From: Aporrectodea caliginosa
Lineage: Eukaryota > Annelida > Clitellata > Crassiclitellata > Lumbricidae
Length of the DNA stretch: 64,000 nucleotides
Assembly (NCBI GenBank): GCA_020284085.1
Contig: JACEVL010000150.1
Span: 3,763,116-3,827,115, forward strand
Direction of reading: 5' to 3'
Shown here: piece by piece, positions 11,412 to 22,141 of the stretch
Layout: each line of letters begins with the position of its first letter
How positions within the stretch are numbered: the first letter of the stretch is position 1
Translations under genes and position numbers: made by a program
The notes under the pieces: model-generated
Database searches by the model: none
What the model was told of the DNA's origin: nothing
The model's input: the letters and a program-made list of their open reading frames with translations, nothing else

Positions 11412-12701
11412 ATGATGCTAATCCTCCTCCTATTCCTCCAAATCCTCCTCGGATTATCCTCCTCTCAGTCGTCGTCGTCGTCGTCGGTCCAACAACAGAT
11501 GGCGCTCAAGTATGACATCATCGAGGAATCCCGACCGGAAACGATCGTCGCTGACGTCAAGATGGACGGACACCTGGAGGTCAAATACAACGAAACGACC
11601 TTGAACGACCTTCGATTCGTCTTCCTGTCGTCTGGAGACCCACTCAAGTACTTTGTCCTTGACCCTGTCACCGGGGTCATCAGTCGGTCGGACGTCCGGT
11701 TGGATCGAGAGGACATCTGTCCCTCAGCGGACGACTGTGTCCTCGAAACGGATGTGGCGATCCAACCGCCGCATTTCCAGGTCATCAAGGTCGCGTTTCG
11801 AATCCTCGACTTGAACGACGATGACCCGCACTTCAAGAGCAGTGTCGTCAACGTAAAGGTCCCTGAGGACACGTTCCCAGGACCCTTCCTGTCGATCCAG
11901 CTCGCTCTGGACCGGGACAGTCCAGAGAACGGGATTGTGGGATACGAGCTCCAGCCGACGAGAGGAGAGGAGACGTTCGAACTGGCGGAGAAGAGGGATT
12001 CCAACGGAAGGATCTTTCGCGTTGACCTGACTCTTCTGGAGGAACTGGATCGGGAGACGAAGGACTCGTACGAGGTGACCGTGGTCGCCTTCGACGGTGG
12101 AACGCCCTCGAGGTCCGGTTCAGTCACGATCAACATATCAGTGGAAGACGTCAACGACAATCATCCACGCTTCGAGACGACCTCTTACGAGATCGCGGTC
12201 CCAGAGAGCTCTCCTGCCACCAAGTCGTTTCTGAAGGTCAAGGCCACGGACGCAGACTCCGGAGCGAATGGACGCGTGAGGTACAGGTTCTCGGAGAGGA
12301 CGAAGAACCAGTATGGTCACCTCTTCCAGGTGGACGCCGAGTCTGGAACGGTCGAGCTGCTGAGAAGTCTTGATTACGAGATGAACACTCGAATCGTGTT
12401 GGAGGTTCTTGCGCAGGACGAGGGTCCCGGTCAGACGCTTCCAGCTACAGCCAGGGTCACCGTCATCGTTTTGGACGAGAACGACAATGCCCCGGAAGTC
12501 CATCTGGATCAAGCGGATGGGGGAGAGGAAGGAGGAGGCGACGAGGAGGAGGACCACCTAAGGCCAGAGGAGCGCAGGTCTTCCGTCGTGCGACTGAGGG
12601 AACACAGTCCAGTTGGAACATTCGTCGTTCAGATGACGGTCACTGATCCAGACAGCGGAGATGGAGGAGTTGTCAACTGTTCTCTGCTACGGTCGAACGA
12701 A
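11412..12701 (+). CDS. protocadherin exon 1 (signal peptide, EC1-EC3, start of EC4)
   Basis: Encodes residues 1-430 and ends in phase 0 at donor GAA|GTAAGT. It contains the signal peptide, three complete cadherin repeats and an acidic loop (GGEEGGGDEEEDHLRPEE) early in repeat 4. No upstream non-coding exon can be identified from sequence alone. A LINE/SINE tail (10998-11080) lies about 330 bp upstream. Confidence 0.9.
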
Positions 12702-15700
12702 GTAAGTGGACGACAAGACGCTCTCGACCGATCGTAGTCTCTGAATTTATAGAGCGCCATTCCAAAGCTAAGCGCAGGGCACCAGAGTATTCAGGAGCGT
12801 TGCACTGGCAGTCTTTGGTATAGTAGTGTAACTAAGACGGACTGGAGCGTAACTATAGTCTTCGAACCCGATTCTGACAAAGAGGAAGCCCGCCCAGAGC
12901 CCGATAAAGTAGGAAGAGGTCCATTTGAGTGATTCGCCTGGAAGCCAGTAACTCTAAGCTACGCCACATGTGGTCTTTGGCCTCTGTTTGAGCCTCGCGT
13001 GACCAATCGCTGGTCAGCTACTCTTTGTTCCAGTAGATAATGGTGCTGCTACAGTAACACCCACAGCAACGGTTTTAGTGTCCAGCTGCCAACGGAGAGC
13101 GTTGGAGAGAGAAGAACGAACGAAGTTAAGAAGGAAGGAGAGAAAGAAAAAAACACCAATAAACGTCCTTTTTAAGAAAGTTATCTATTCTATTCAAAAT
13201 AAAGCCTATAGTGCGTACCCTCTTTCTTATCTTCAGGTACTTTACTTCAAAAGGCGCTAAATAAAGTGTCTCTATATATATACAAACTTACTTCATCTTA
13301 CCTTACTCTGTCCGTGAAGTGCCGCCATATAAATTACTAATTACAGTTTATCTTAATAATTATGTGATGAAGAAGTAGGTCTACTCTAGTCAAATGTAAA
13401 TGACAGTTGATGTATTTGGCAGAATTCCTCACCTGTCGCCACAGCCTCCCCCACTTTCTCCCCATCACCCTCCTCCTCCTCCTTCGCCTCCTTGGCACCA
13501 TTCGAGTTGGTTGCCATTGACGGCGAGTACCGATTGCTGACGCGGGCGGAAGTGGACCGCGAGGTCAACTCCGAGTTCCAGCTGAGCATCGTCTGCTCGG
13601 ATTTGGGAAATCCTCCCCAGCAGACGACGAAGGGCGTTACAGTAGTCATAGAAGACATCAACGACAACATTCCAAGATTCACCCGATCCATCTACAACAT
13701 CAGCATCGACGAAAACAATCCACCGAAACAGGTAGAGCGCATCCGTTGTTACACTCGAATGGACAACACCATAGTTGTAAAAAACGTTTTTTTCGTTTTT
13801 TATTTTTTCTACAAAAACGTCGTTTCTTTCGTTTTTATTTCTCGTCTCGTTTTTTTCCGTTTTTTTTAAATTTTTGTATGTAACTTTATTTATTTATTAA
13901 CTGTCTGTAACTACGGTATTTGTTTAATTTTATTTTTGTCTGATATCTCTTAGGCCTACGTTGTCTCCGTCCTTTCAAGGATTCATCTAATTTACGTCAC
14001 TATTTAGTGTCATCAGTTGAGAAATAAACAGCACTGGACAGGAAATAAATTATTTAAAAGTTATTTGAATTTCTAAGTTATCTAAAATGCGAAATGTTGT
14101 CTTTGTACTCAGTAATCTCTGATTGACTGATAAACTGACGGATATTACTCCATATCAAGTTCTTATATAAGTCAGAATTGTAAGTAGACCTACAATTTTT
14201 AATTAAGTAAGCTTACACTCTATACTTACAAAGTTTAGTTTTTAATTGCTTATGTCAGCATGGATTTATCTGGACTTATGTAACTTATACAATTTAAATT
14301 TGAAAAGATTTCAGTATTTTTAATATCTCACTTTCTTTTTAAACCAAACTTATGAAAAAGAAAATAATTGTTGTAGATTATTAGTGTTGCTTGGTGTTTA
14401 CTAATATAAATATAGTTATGTTATTTGCTGATTAAAATTAAATTGTGTAAACAAGGTTTTTAATTTTAAAATGCAGTAGGCCTAAACGATGTAGAAAAGT
14501 CTAATTTTTGTTCTCGTTTTTTTTCGTTTTTTATTATTTTCAATAAAACGACGTTTTTTCCGTTTTTTATTTTTATTTTACCTTTTTTTACAACTATGGA
14601 CAACACGTTTAAACAAGCGACACTTAATCGATTCTAAACTCATTATCGATCTATAGCCCCTACATGTTAATAATTTATGCGTCTTCCATTCCACGTGGAA
14701 GTAAGACGGTTTAAGAACAGGTAGGCTAGGTCGTGTTTCATCTACGGGAATTCTAGTCTGTTTTGGAAGGCATCGGGCTACAAACCGTGGGCAGCAGTGT
14801 AATGGCAGTGGTTTAAATCATTGAGAGGAGGTGCCAACCAATCCTTGCAGAAATCCCAGTAAGACTGAACGGACGGTAGTCGAATGGATAGAGCGCTCGG
14901 TCTGCACCGCGGAGAATAGGGGTTCGAGACTTCGAGTCTCCACATTGCAGGCGGTCACTGTGTAGGGACCTCGAGCAAGTGTTTCACAATCTTCACTCCT
15001 AATTACTCAAAGCCACCGATGATATTCTGTCGTATGATCGTCTGTGCACTTCTGAACCCTTTGGAAGGCGGTCAACATCAAATGCAGCAGAAGCAGTTGG
15101 GTCTATAGATGCTCTCTGCTTGGCACTTTATACAGATGATGATGGTCTGATGTTTCAGGAGATTCTGAGGGTAACAGCCACCGATGCAGACGCCGGGAAC
15201 AATTCACGGATCACTTACAGTCTGCAGACGGACGCAGACAATCTCTTCGGAATCGATCAATCCAGGTATACATGATAGCTATATACACCTGCGAGTTTAC
15301 GGAGCGCAGTTTAGAAGAACCTTCATTCGTAAATAAGAAGATTCAAAAGAGCTGATAAAGAGCTGGAAAACTGACTGGTATTAAACAAAAGGTGGTCTAT
15401 AATTATTTGCCGAATGCTGTTACCTGTTTTCCGCGAGACTTAGCCAAGAATTGACAGGTCTACTAACTGTTGTGTCCACCTGAACATATTATATTTCTAT
15501 AGCGCCTTCTGAACATCTGAAAAGACCGAGGTGCATTTGTGGCCGGTGGCAGCGGAAAGACCCAATAAACGCCAGGAATGAAATACGTTTCGGGGTAACT
15601 ATAGAAGATAATATATCTATAGTATAGGCCTACATCGAAAAGTTGTTTATTATTAAGTAGTATGTCTATCAGAGATCAGCAGTGAGGCATGATTAGTTAA

Positions 15701-18700
15701 ACTGCTGATCGATTGGAATTAGAATTAGCTGTCTAATCGATTAGCTAATCGATAAGTTAAGTATTATTGCTAATTGATTAGCATTAGAATTGGCTGTCTA
15801 ATCGATTAACTAATCGATTAGAATCTAGAATGGGAAGGACGAATTCCTCTTCCATGCAGAGAATAATAGACTCGGAAACTTAGACTGGTTTGCTTAATAA
15901 GAGTTGCTGTGGTCATCTCTGTTATGCTCTGTTGCACAGCGGTTCCATTTGGACGAAGCAATCATTGAACCGTGAAAGCCAGAACGTCTACCGTCTTCTG
16001 GTCTTCGCAAGGGACGGTGGTCAACCGGAAGCGTTGTTTTCCAACGCTTCCGTCGTCGTCAACGTCCTTGACCTCAACGACGAACCACCTCGTTTCGTTC
16101 AGCACAGGTACTCGTTCAACGTCCTCGAAAACCAGCCGAAGAAGACGGAAGTGGGTCGGGTTCGGGCGCAGGACCTCGACTCCCCACCCTACGACAGATG
16201 TTCGTTCTACCTCGATGCCACCAAGTCCAACAACCCGATGGGGGTCTTCAAGGTCGACCAGAAGAGCGGGGCAATCACCACCCAGCGCATCCTCAACCGA
16301 GAGGAGAAGGAAACCTACAACATGACGGTCCTTGTCAGGGACGATCACAACCATAACCTCCAGGACTCGGCAGAGGTCACGATCAAGGTCATCGACGTCA
16401 ACGACAACCCTCCTTCGATCCTCTTCCCAACGCCGGGTAACGACACCATCCAGGCCCCGGTCGCCTCTCCCCTCGGTCAGCTCATCGGAACCGTCAGGGC
16501 CACGGACCTCGACTCCGGCGAGAACGCCCGCCTCACTTTCTCGATCTCGGCCGGCAACGACCTTGAACTGTTCAACATCAACTCACACACAGGTGACGTG
16601 ATCGTTCGGTCTGACCTCCGTCAATTCGACCACAGAACGGTTGCTCTGACGATCAGCGCAGAAGACAACGGTCTCCCCAAGAGACAGACGTCCGCCATTC
16701 TACGGATTAACATCGGGGTCGTCGTTTCGTCGCCATTTTACCCTTCGTCGTCTTCGTCCGTTGTTGATACGCAGCTCATCATCGTCGTCGTCCTCGTCAC
16801 TGGTTCCCTGCTCATCGTCTGCGCTCTCTTCGCCGTCGTCTGCTTCATGTGCCGCCAGAAGAAAAGACGGTCCAAACGACGCCACCTGGCGTTGGGCGAT
16901 GCCGGGACGGAGAAGGGAAAGGCGTCTCCTTCCTGCAGTGCGATGGATGAGGTTGTTTTCGCCAGCGGAGAGGCGGGGGAGGGAGATCGCGGGTCGGATA
17001 AGTCGTCGTGGAGGAGAGGAAGCATCATAGTCGGAGGAGAGGAAGCCCTGGAAAACAACCTTGACGGATATGTCGTCATCAATCGGAACCTCGCCAATGA
17101 CGTCATACCGTCTCCGGTTGAGTTTCTCTTTATACAATACAATACAAAACAATACAATACAATACAATGTAACTGTAATATGTCTATATTGCCCTCCTTC
17201 CAAAGGGTTTCAGAAGTGCACACATGATGACCATACGACAGAACGTCGATGGTGCTGAACAACTGAGAGTGAAGGACTTGCTCAAGGTCCGTATACACAG
17301 TGAACGTCTCGGACGAGGCTCGAACCCCAACTCTCCACGTTACAGGCCAAGCGCTCTCCTTCCGCTCTCTGGTCTGCGGATACACTTGATCTCCTAGTTC
17401 CCCGGGAAAGGACTGCCACGGCCCAACACCGAGCCTTCGTCATCGTTGGCCCTTCTATGTGGAATGACCTCCCTCCCTCCCTCAATCCGTAGTAAGATTT
17501 TAGTCGGAGTCCCACCCTCATCCCTTCGTTGCTTGAAGACTGTCTTATTTCCTCGGGTTGTCACGCTGAGAGCGCCTCTGAATAGCTAGTGAAAGAGGCG
17601 CTTTATAAATTTTCATCTAAGATACGAGATACGATAACCAATTGATTTATAGCAGACTTGTATACGAGACATAAAACTCGAGACCGAGACCGAGACAGTG
17701 TGGTTCGAGACCGAGACCGAGACCGAGACAGTGGGGTCCGAGACCGAGACCGAGACGAGACACCAGGTCCGAGACAGTTCAAAACGAGTGAAATGCACAT
17801 TGGACTCAAGTTCCGAAACAATTTTTCTCAACTTTTGAAGTCTAATACAAGGGTCAAGTCACTGACATCAGCCGATCACCTGAATCGTATAAACTATAAA
17901 GAAATTAAATATTTCAGCCATTCTGAAATCTTCTAAATGATTCTAAAATTTAAACCAACAAAATTCCATTTAGGAGCGATTTAGCGACATAAGTCACATC
18001 ACTCACCTTGAGAAACTAGATGTTGTTAAAAGAGTTTCACTTATGTTGGCTTTAGGCTACACAAAAGACGAACGACATGCCATTTAAATTTTGGTTTTCA
18101 TTGATTTCAAACTGCGTGAATGCATATTTCACGATTTCAGGTTCTTTATGAGACATTTTAAGATATTTGGACCGAAAGTGCAAACTTAAGACTGCTTTTT
18201 TCAATACTCTTAAATCTTAATACCAGAAACACCGCTTTTTTTAAACTGCCTGTCTTTTGGCACTTCCGATTAACTAGTTATCCATACGGCACAAGACAAT
18301 TTTACAGCGCAATACTGTACGAAGTTCCGAACAAACTACAGTTTGTACGAAAACTTTGGAGACCGCTTCTACAAGAGAACAAGACTTTCACTTCGAGACA
18401 GTTTCCAAAAAGACAAGACTTTCGTTTCGAGACAGTTTCCAAAAAGTCGAGAAATGATCTCGAGACCGAGACCGAGACCGAGACAGTGAGGTCCGAGACC
18501 GAGACCGAGACCGAGACATCGAAAAACCTGTCTCGAGACGTCTCGAGACCGAGACAGTGTCTCGAGACAATACAACTCTGATTTATAGCAACTGTTTGTC
18601 TTACACGCAGAGGCGTAATTTTCAGAGCAGTACACCCCATACTTTTTGGACTTTGTGGTATCGCAACCTCCCCACTTTCCCTACCCAAACGATTCTTTTG

Positions 18701-21700
18701 CATTCGTATTCTTTTCTCATTGTTTAGCAGACGACCTTTGATCGGAGGTCACGACTCTACTCGACGAACTCTGACATCGCCACCAGATGTCCTTGCAGCG
18801 ACGGAGTCAGCGGAGGAGGAGTGGGAGTAGGTGGAGTGGGTGGAGTGGGTCAGGTGTACATTCCGCAGATAACAACCGATTACAACAATCCCTGCTACAA
18901 ATACATCAGCTATCGACCAATCTACTGCAACTCAGATCTCGGACTCAGTCAGCGTAACTACAGTCAACTTCTTTCATTCCTCCTATTGACCTATTCGAAA
19001 GAAAAAACACCTAGCTGTTTAACCGCTGATTTGTTTAGCGCCATTCCATTAGTGCCTAGCGTCCCCATTTTGGGGACGCCTGCTTCGAAAGAGTTATTTG
19101 TAATATCAATCAATATTGAGCGTTACAAGCTATTGATACCAACAGTCCACGGAATTATCTTTCATTTGGGGTACATTTGAGCAGATATTTTATTGTTTGT
19201 GCATAATTATACAGATTTTTATGGCGATTATCCGAATTTTTTAATTTTTTTAAAGTTATCAATATAAATTAGAATTATTTTGCAAAAGTACGTTGTAATC
19301 GAAAATATGAGTATATCCCTATGTTATTTTGTCTCTTAGCTATCTGCAACTGTTTTTGGAGTGTTGGTAGATGTTTGGTTGATTTTTTGTTATACCAGAA
19401 TATACCGTCCCCATTTTGGGGACGCTAGGCACAAGTGACCCCGTCAACTTCTAAGCTATAATAGGTAACTTTCACTGTTTCTGCAGCTACAGTGATATGT
19501 GCATATATGTTTTCTCGGCATGCTAAGAGCAACCCTACCTGCAAACCTACATGAAGCCCTTTTGGGACCAATTTTCCCATATGGGACCCATAATGGAGCC
19601 CATTTGGGTCCCATGCAAAACCCAAGTAAAATTTTGTTTGTGATATTATCACAATAATTGTTCCAATGTACAATTATTTTACTTGAGAATGACAAGGACT
19701 TATGGGATTCAAGAATTTACATATGCCATCCAATGATCCAGGGTGTAGTGATGTATTCAGATGGATCCGTGTCATGGAGCTGGCTGGAGTGACCGACGCT
19801 TCGACAGCCAACTTGGACCTGGAGGCTCTGTTGATGGCAAGCTTCCAGCTGATGACAAATTCACACTGTAGTTTGGCAATTTTTCACCAGCCTGAATCTG
19901 ATTGAATTCTGAGCAGTACGAAGTTACATCCAGCCACCGGAACAGCTAGAGATAATCAACTAAGGACTGCAGTTGTCCCGTGTAGTCTGTGGACACGATC
20001 AAACAAACAGATGGTGGCACATTTGACTACCGACTGGAAACAGCATCTGGAATAGTGGTGACCTGCTGGAACGATAATAGGTTGGTGACACTTCCAATTG
20101 TCATGGCACCGAAACACTGAACTCTGTGAAGAGGTGTCACGGTCCGAAAGAAAGTTTGTAGACATCGCCCAGGAGGCCAGGAATATATTATCGACCACAT
20201 CAACAGACACTTGATAACTTGATAAGATGAACCAGAACATCAGCACATACAGCATATCTGTCATCTCCAGAAAATGCTCTCGCTGCTTATCTACTGGATG
20301 TGGCAATATAAAATTCTTGGATCCTATACCAACGCACTGCTCCAGCTATGCGCCGACCTTGGACCAGTTGGAACTTCATGACATATTCACTGGGTTCTAC
20401 TAGCAGTAAATTGCTGAACGTGCAGCTATTGGCCTTCCTCTTACTTGACTGAAAGCTGTTGTAGATTGAGTGCCATCAGATATTCGCACTGATAGAATGA
20501 ATGTAATCAAAAAGATTATCGATTCGTTGCTGTGGTGTCTGCTGTGTAAAAGCAAGGAACATTTGCCGCAAATGTGACATCGGGACATCCGGACATTCAT
20601 CAGAATTGTTTCACTATATTCCTCCAGTAGGCAAGAACTGTTACTTAGAACTGCTGTAGAACTGCTATTTCTCTTGCCATGATAGTCACATATAAAACAG
20701 ACTTTGCAATAATAGTAAGTTTTGTTCCAAAATAATCAACAAACCAGCTTGACATACATTATGGTCATCATTATTGTACAGTTTTTTTTGATTACTTGAC
20801 CATCGATCATCATAATTATACCAGACTATGAGTTTGATGTTGCAACTATGTGTTTAGCTACTGGTATGCTTATCTTTTTGATTACATGCATGAAACCTTA
20901 ACGGTTGATTTATGCCAGCCTTGAAACTTCACTTGTACGAACCGTACCCATTTGTGCCTACCGTCCCCAAAACGGGGACGGAAAGTAAAAATTGTAAATA
21001 AGTGGTAAAAACAAATTTTAAGCGGAAAAGTGTTTGGCACTGATTTTCACAAGGAAGAAATAAAGTTATTTTCATACTTTCATGAAAAAATAAAAATTCA
21101 GCCAATTGAGCGGTTATAAATGGCTTTGCAAAAAGGTAGCCTATGTACCTGAAAAACACTTTTATAACGCGCTTATAAAATCCTCAGAACAAATGCCGAA
21201 TTGAACATATAGTCCGTGTTAAGACGGTTGAAAATAAATTTGAAAATAATTTATTGTCGCCCCGTAGCAAAGATGGCTGATACGCAGCGGCTACGCCGGA
21301 TCAGCGTCCTTTGTGTCAAAGTTATTGTCACCCTTAGCGAACGTGGCTGGCAGTGAGCGGCTGCGTTGCATTCGCGTCCGTTGTGTAAGATTTTCTTGTC
21401 GCCCCCTAGCGAATGGTCATTAAAAGTTAAGAGTAACGTAAATGTTTCCTTCGTGACATTTCAGTTCTTTTATTATATTGATTTAAATTGAATATTTCGA
21501 CAATTCATAGAATATTTACTGTATTTATTGGATGTCTAAGTATTTGTAGAATAATTGAAAAATGTATAGAAGGAACTCCTAGACCGCCATACGACGATAC
21601 ATGATAGGCTAATTGATTGTCTTATAGGCTGCAGCCATTGTCTGCGATTCCTTCCATTCCACTGCATATAATATCTGCTGCTGCTACCTGTACAGGTGAG

Positions 21701-22141
21701 ATTCCAATGCTTCCGTGTCCGAGTCCTGACTGGAAGATTCCAGCTCTCCAGAACCACCAGCGGCGACCGAGCTTTTCCAACTGGCTCAACTCGGAAAGCT
21801 TCCAGCTGCAGCAGAAAGGTCAGACATACAACGTCAATGACACCAATGGTCGGACGACCATTCGACCTGTGGTCGAACCCTCAACGTACCCGATCCGCGC
21901 TGAGCCACGTACCATCTTCGACCCGGTCGACCCGGCCAAGACCTACGGCGGGGGCGGCGGTCGACCCTCCCCTTCGGCCAGTTTCTACAACCGACTCTAC
22001 CCTCTGGGTGAGGGAAAGAACCAGTTCGGGATAAAGAGTTCCCTCTCCAACCATCTCGTTTCCTCTCCTCCTCCGCTCAGTTCGTCAGGTCAGCAACCAC
22101 TGGCGCCACCTATCCACCAGAACGGAAGCATCGTCTGCTAA
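11412..22141 (+). CDS. delta-type protocadherin, 7 cadherin repeats, 6 coding exons
   Basis: Single-pass adhesion protein of the protocadherin family, expected at the plasma membrane and mediating calcium-dependent homophilic contact. Joined exons 11412-12701, 13423-13731, 15159-15265, 15940-17116, 18731-18953 and 21696-22141 keep one frame and give 1183 residues. The start at 11412 is followed by a hydrophobic signal peptide (MMLILLLFLQILLGL). An in-frame ATG at 11352 would add 20 residues. Calcium-binding linkers close repeats 1-6: DLNDDDP (133), DVNDNHP (246), DENDNAP (355), DINDNIP (508), DLNDEPP (613), DVNDNPP (721). Repeat 7 abuts a membrane helix at about 847-873, followed by a basic stop-transfer sequence. 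Seven repeats and the N-terminal resemblance to Pcdh1/7/9/11 point to the delta-1 group. The PP1-binding RVTF motif of vertebrate members is not seen. An exact orthologue is not assigned. Confidence 0.9.
12745..12815 (-). mobile_element. retroelement 3' tail in protocadherin intron 1
   Basis: Reverse complement reads AACGCTCCTGAATACTCTGG, TGCCCTGCGCTTAGCTTTGG and AATGGCGCTCTATAAATTC, matching the plus-strand tails elsewhere. It starts about 45 bp after the exon 1 donor. Confidence 0.6.
13423..13731 (+). CDS. protocadherin exon 2 (EC4, start of EC5)
   Basis: The acceptor TTTGGCAG|AATTCC keeps phase 0 on both sides (103 codons). It starts with a Ser/Pro-rich loop and then completes repeat 4, ending with linker DINDNIP. 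The donor is CAG|GTAGAG. A hAT-like element begins only 39 bp downstream. Confidence 0.87.
13770..14598. mobile_element. 829-bp hAT-like element in protocadherin intron 2
   Basis: Ends CATAGTTGTAAAAAACG and, inverted, TTTTTACAACTATG. It is flanked by the 8-bp duplication GACAACAC at 13762-13769 and 14599-14606. Subterminal T-rich repeats with CGTTTTTT are present at both ends and the interior is AT-rich without a transposase frame. It is non-autonomous, and the length of the duplication and terminal form fit hAT. Confidence 0.85.
14880..15075 (+). mobile_element. tRNA-derived SINE in protocadherin intron 2
   Basis: Head GTAGTCGAATGGATAGAGCG (A box) and GGGGTTCGAGACTTC (B box), then ACTGTGTAGGGACCTCGAGC and GTGCACTTCTGAACCCTTTG. 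The same body is found on the minus strand at 17,130-17,370 and 32,550-32,720. Confidence 0.75.
15159..15265 (+). CDS. protocadherin exon 3 (middle of EC5)
   Basis: Short 107-nt exon with acceptor TGTTTCAG|GAG and donor TCCAG|GTATAC. It encodes EILRVTATDADAGNNS followed by RITYSLQTD, a typical cadherin core carrying the calcium-binding DADAGNN. It leaves two bases of a Ser codon that the next exon completes. Confidence 0.88.
15665..15825. repeat. TAATCGATTA inverted-repeat block in protocadherin intron 3
   Basis: CTAATCGATTAG and variants recur four to five times together with a duplicated GCATTAGAATTGGCTGTC-like segment. It looks like the subterminal zone of a DNA transposon, but ends were not found. 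Confidence 0.55.
15940..17116 (+). CDS. protocadherin exon 4 (EC5 end, EC6, EC7, membrane helix, proximal tail)
   Basis: Acceptor TTGCACAG|C completes the split Ser codon. It encodes the end of repeat 5, repeats 6 and 7, the membrane helix (QLIIVVVLVTGSLLIVCALF and following) and the basic KKRRSKRR stop-transfer region. The cytoplasmic part ends NLANDVIPSP at a weak donor CCG|GTTGAG (17117). If this donor is skipped, 36 further codons run into SINE-derived sequence up to a stop at about 17227. Confidence 0.9.
17130..17370 (-). mobile_element. tRNA-derived SINE abutting protocadherin exon 4
   Basis: On the minus strand: GAGAGCGCTTGGCCTGTAAC, GGGGTTCGAGCCTCG, CTTGAGCAAGTCCTT, GTGTGCACTTCTGAAACCC, ending in a TTGTA-type tail that reaches to about 15 bp from the exon 4 donor at 17117. 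Confidence 0.75.
17385..17630 (+). pseudogene. LINE ORF2 3' end with tail in protocadherin intron 4
   Basis: Plus strand: DLLVPRERTATAQHRAFVIV, GPSMWNDLPPSL, stops, SLLEDCLISSGCHAESASE, tail GAGGCGCTTTATAAATTTTC. The 17653 hAT element starts a few bases later. Confidence 0.75.
17653..18580. mobile_element. 928-bp hAT-like element with GAGACC repeats in protocadherin intron 4
   Basis: Ends CAGACTTGTAT and, inverted, ATACAACTCTG. The 8-bp duplication ATTTATAG lies at 17645-17652 and 18581-18588. Both subterminal zones are packed with the hexamer CGAGAC and its variants (17,685-17,780 and 18,455-18,568). No transposase is visible. Confidence 0.85.
18731..18953 (+). CDS. protocadherin exon 5 (cytoplasmic tail)
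   Basis: Acceptor TTTAGCAG|ACG continues in phase 0 with TTFDRRSRLYSTNSDIATRC, a Gly/Val-rich stretch and a Tyr/Cys-rich segment (DYNNPCYKYISYRPIYCNSD). The donor CAGC|GTAACT was chosen because it leaves one base and restores the frame of the last exon. Its -1 base is atypical, so this junction is the least certain in the gene. Confidence 0.75.
19052..19080 (+). repeat. isolated copy of the piggyBac-like terminal palindrome
   Basis: GTGCCTAGCGTCCCCATTTT with the inverted GGGGACG following. It lies 325 bp outside the 19405 end and faces it, so it may be the end of an older or larger copy. Confidence 0.5.
19405..20981 (+). mobile_element. decayed piggyBac-like element in protocadherin intron 5
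   Basis: About 33-bp inverted ends: CCGTCCCCATTTTGGGGACG at the left and the inverted CCGTCCCCGTTTTGGGGACGG at the right, both followed inward by TAGGCACAA. Between about 19,700 and 20,640 broken plus-strand frames resemble a piggyBac transposase: VVTCWNDNRLVTLPIVM, DKMNQNISTYSI, LLDVAI and a Cys/His-rich end. Many stops and frameshifts make it inactive. No clear TTAA duplication is visible. Confidence 0.6.
21255..21415 (+). repeat. ~78-bp imperfect duplication
   Basis: TTGTCGCCCCGTAGC, TTGTCACCCTTAGCGAA and TTGTCGCCCCCTAGCGAA each follow GCGTCC-TTGTGT blocks, 2.3 copies, in protocadherin intron 5. Confidence 0.6.
21696..22141 (+). CDS. protocadherin exon 6 (C-terminal tail and stop)
   Basis: Acceptor CCTGTACAG|GT completes a split Arg codon. 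The 147 full codons begin EIPMLPCPSPDW and continue Pro/Ser/Gly-rich and unstructured to NGSIVC and TAA at 22139-22141. No classical PDZ-binding C-terminus is present. A possible polyadenylation signal AATAAA lies at 23453-23458, about 1.3 kb downstream. Confidence 0.85.

Noticed and set aside
11465..12160. 231-codon frame antisense to protocadherin exon 1
   Set aside because: Mirror of a GC-rich coding exon; lacks any recognisable domain.
14880..14955. Functional tRNA gene
   Set aside because: A and B boxes are present but the stems do not close and the tRNA-like part continues into a SINE body found elsewhere in the window.
16700..17385. Antisense frames over protocadherin exon 4
   Set aside because: Shadow of the coding strand and of the SINE.
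17645..17660. 12-bp target duplication TGATTTATAGCA around the GAGACC-rich element
   Set aside because: The outer bases fit better as the CAG/CTG termini plus chance identity; the 8-bp ATTTATAG with CAGA ends matches hAT.
18821..19180. Separate 119-codon gene
   Set aside because: The first part is protocadherin exon 5 in frame; the remainder is intron read-through.
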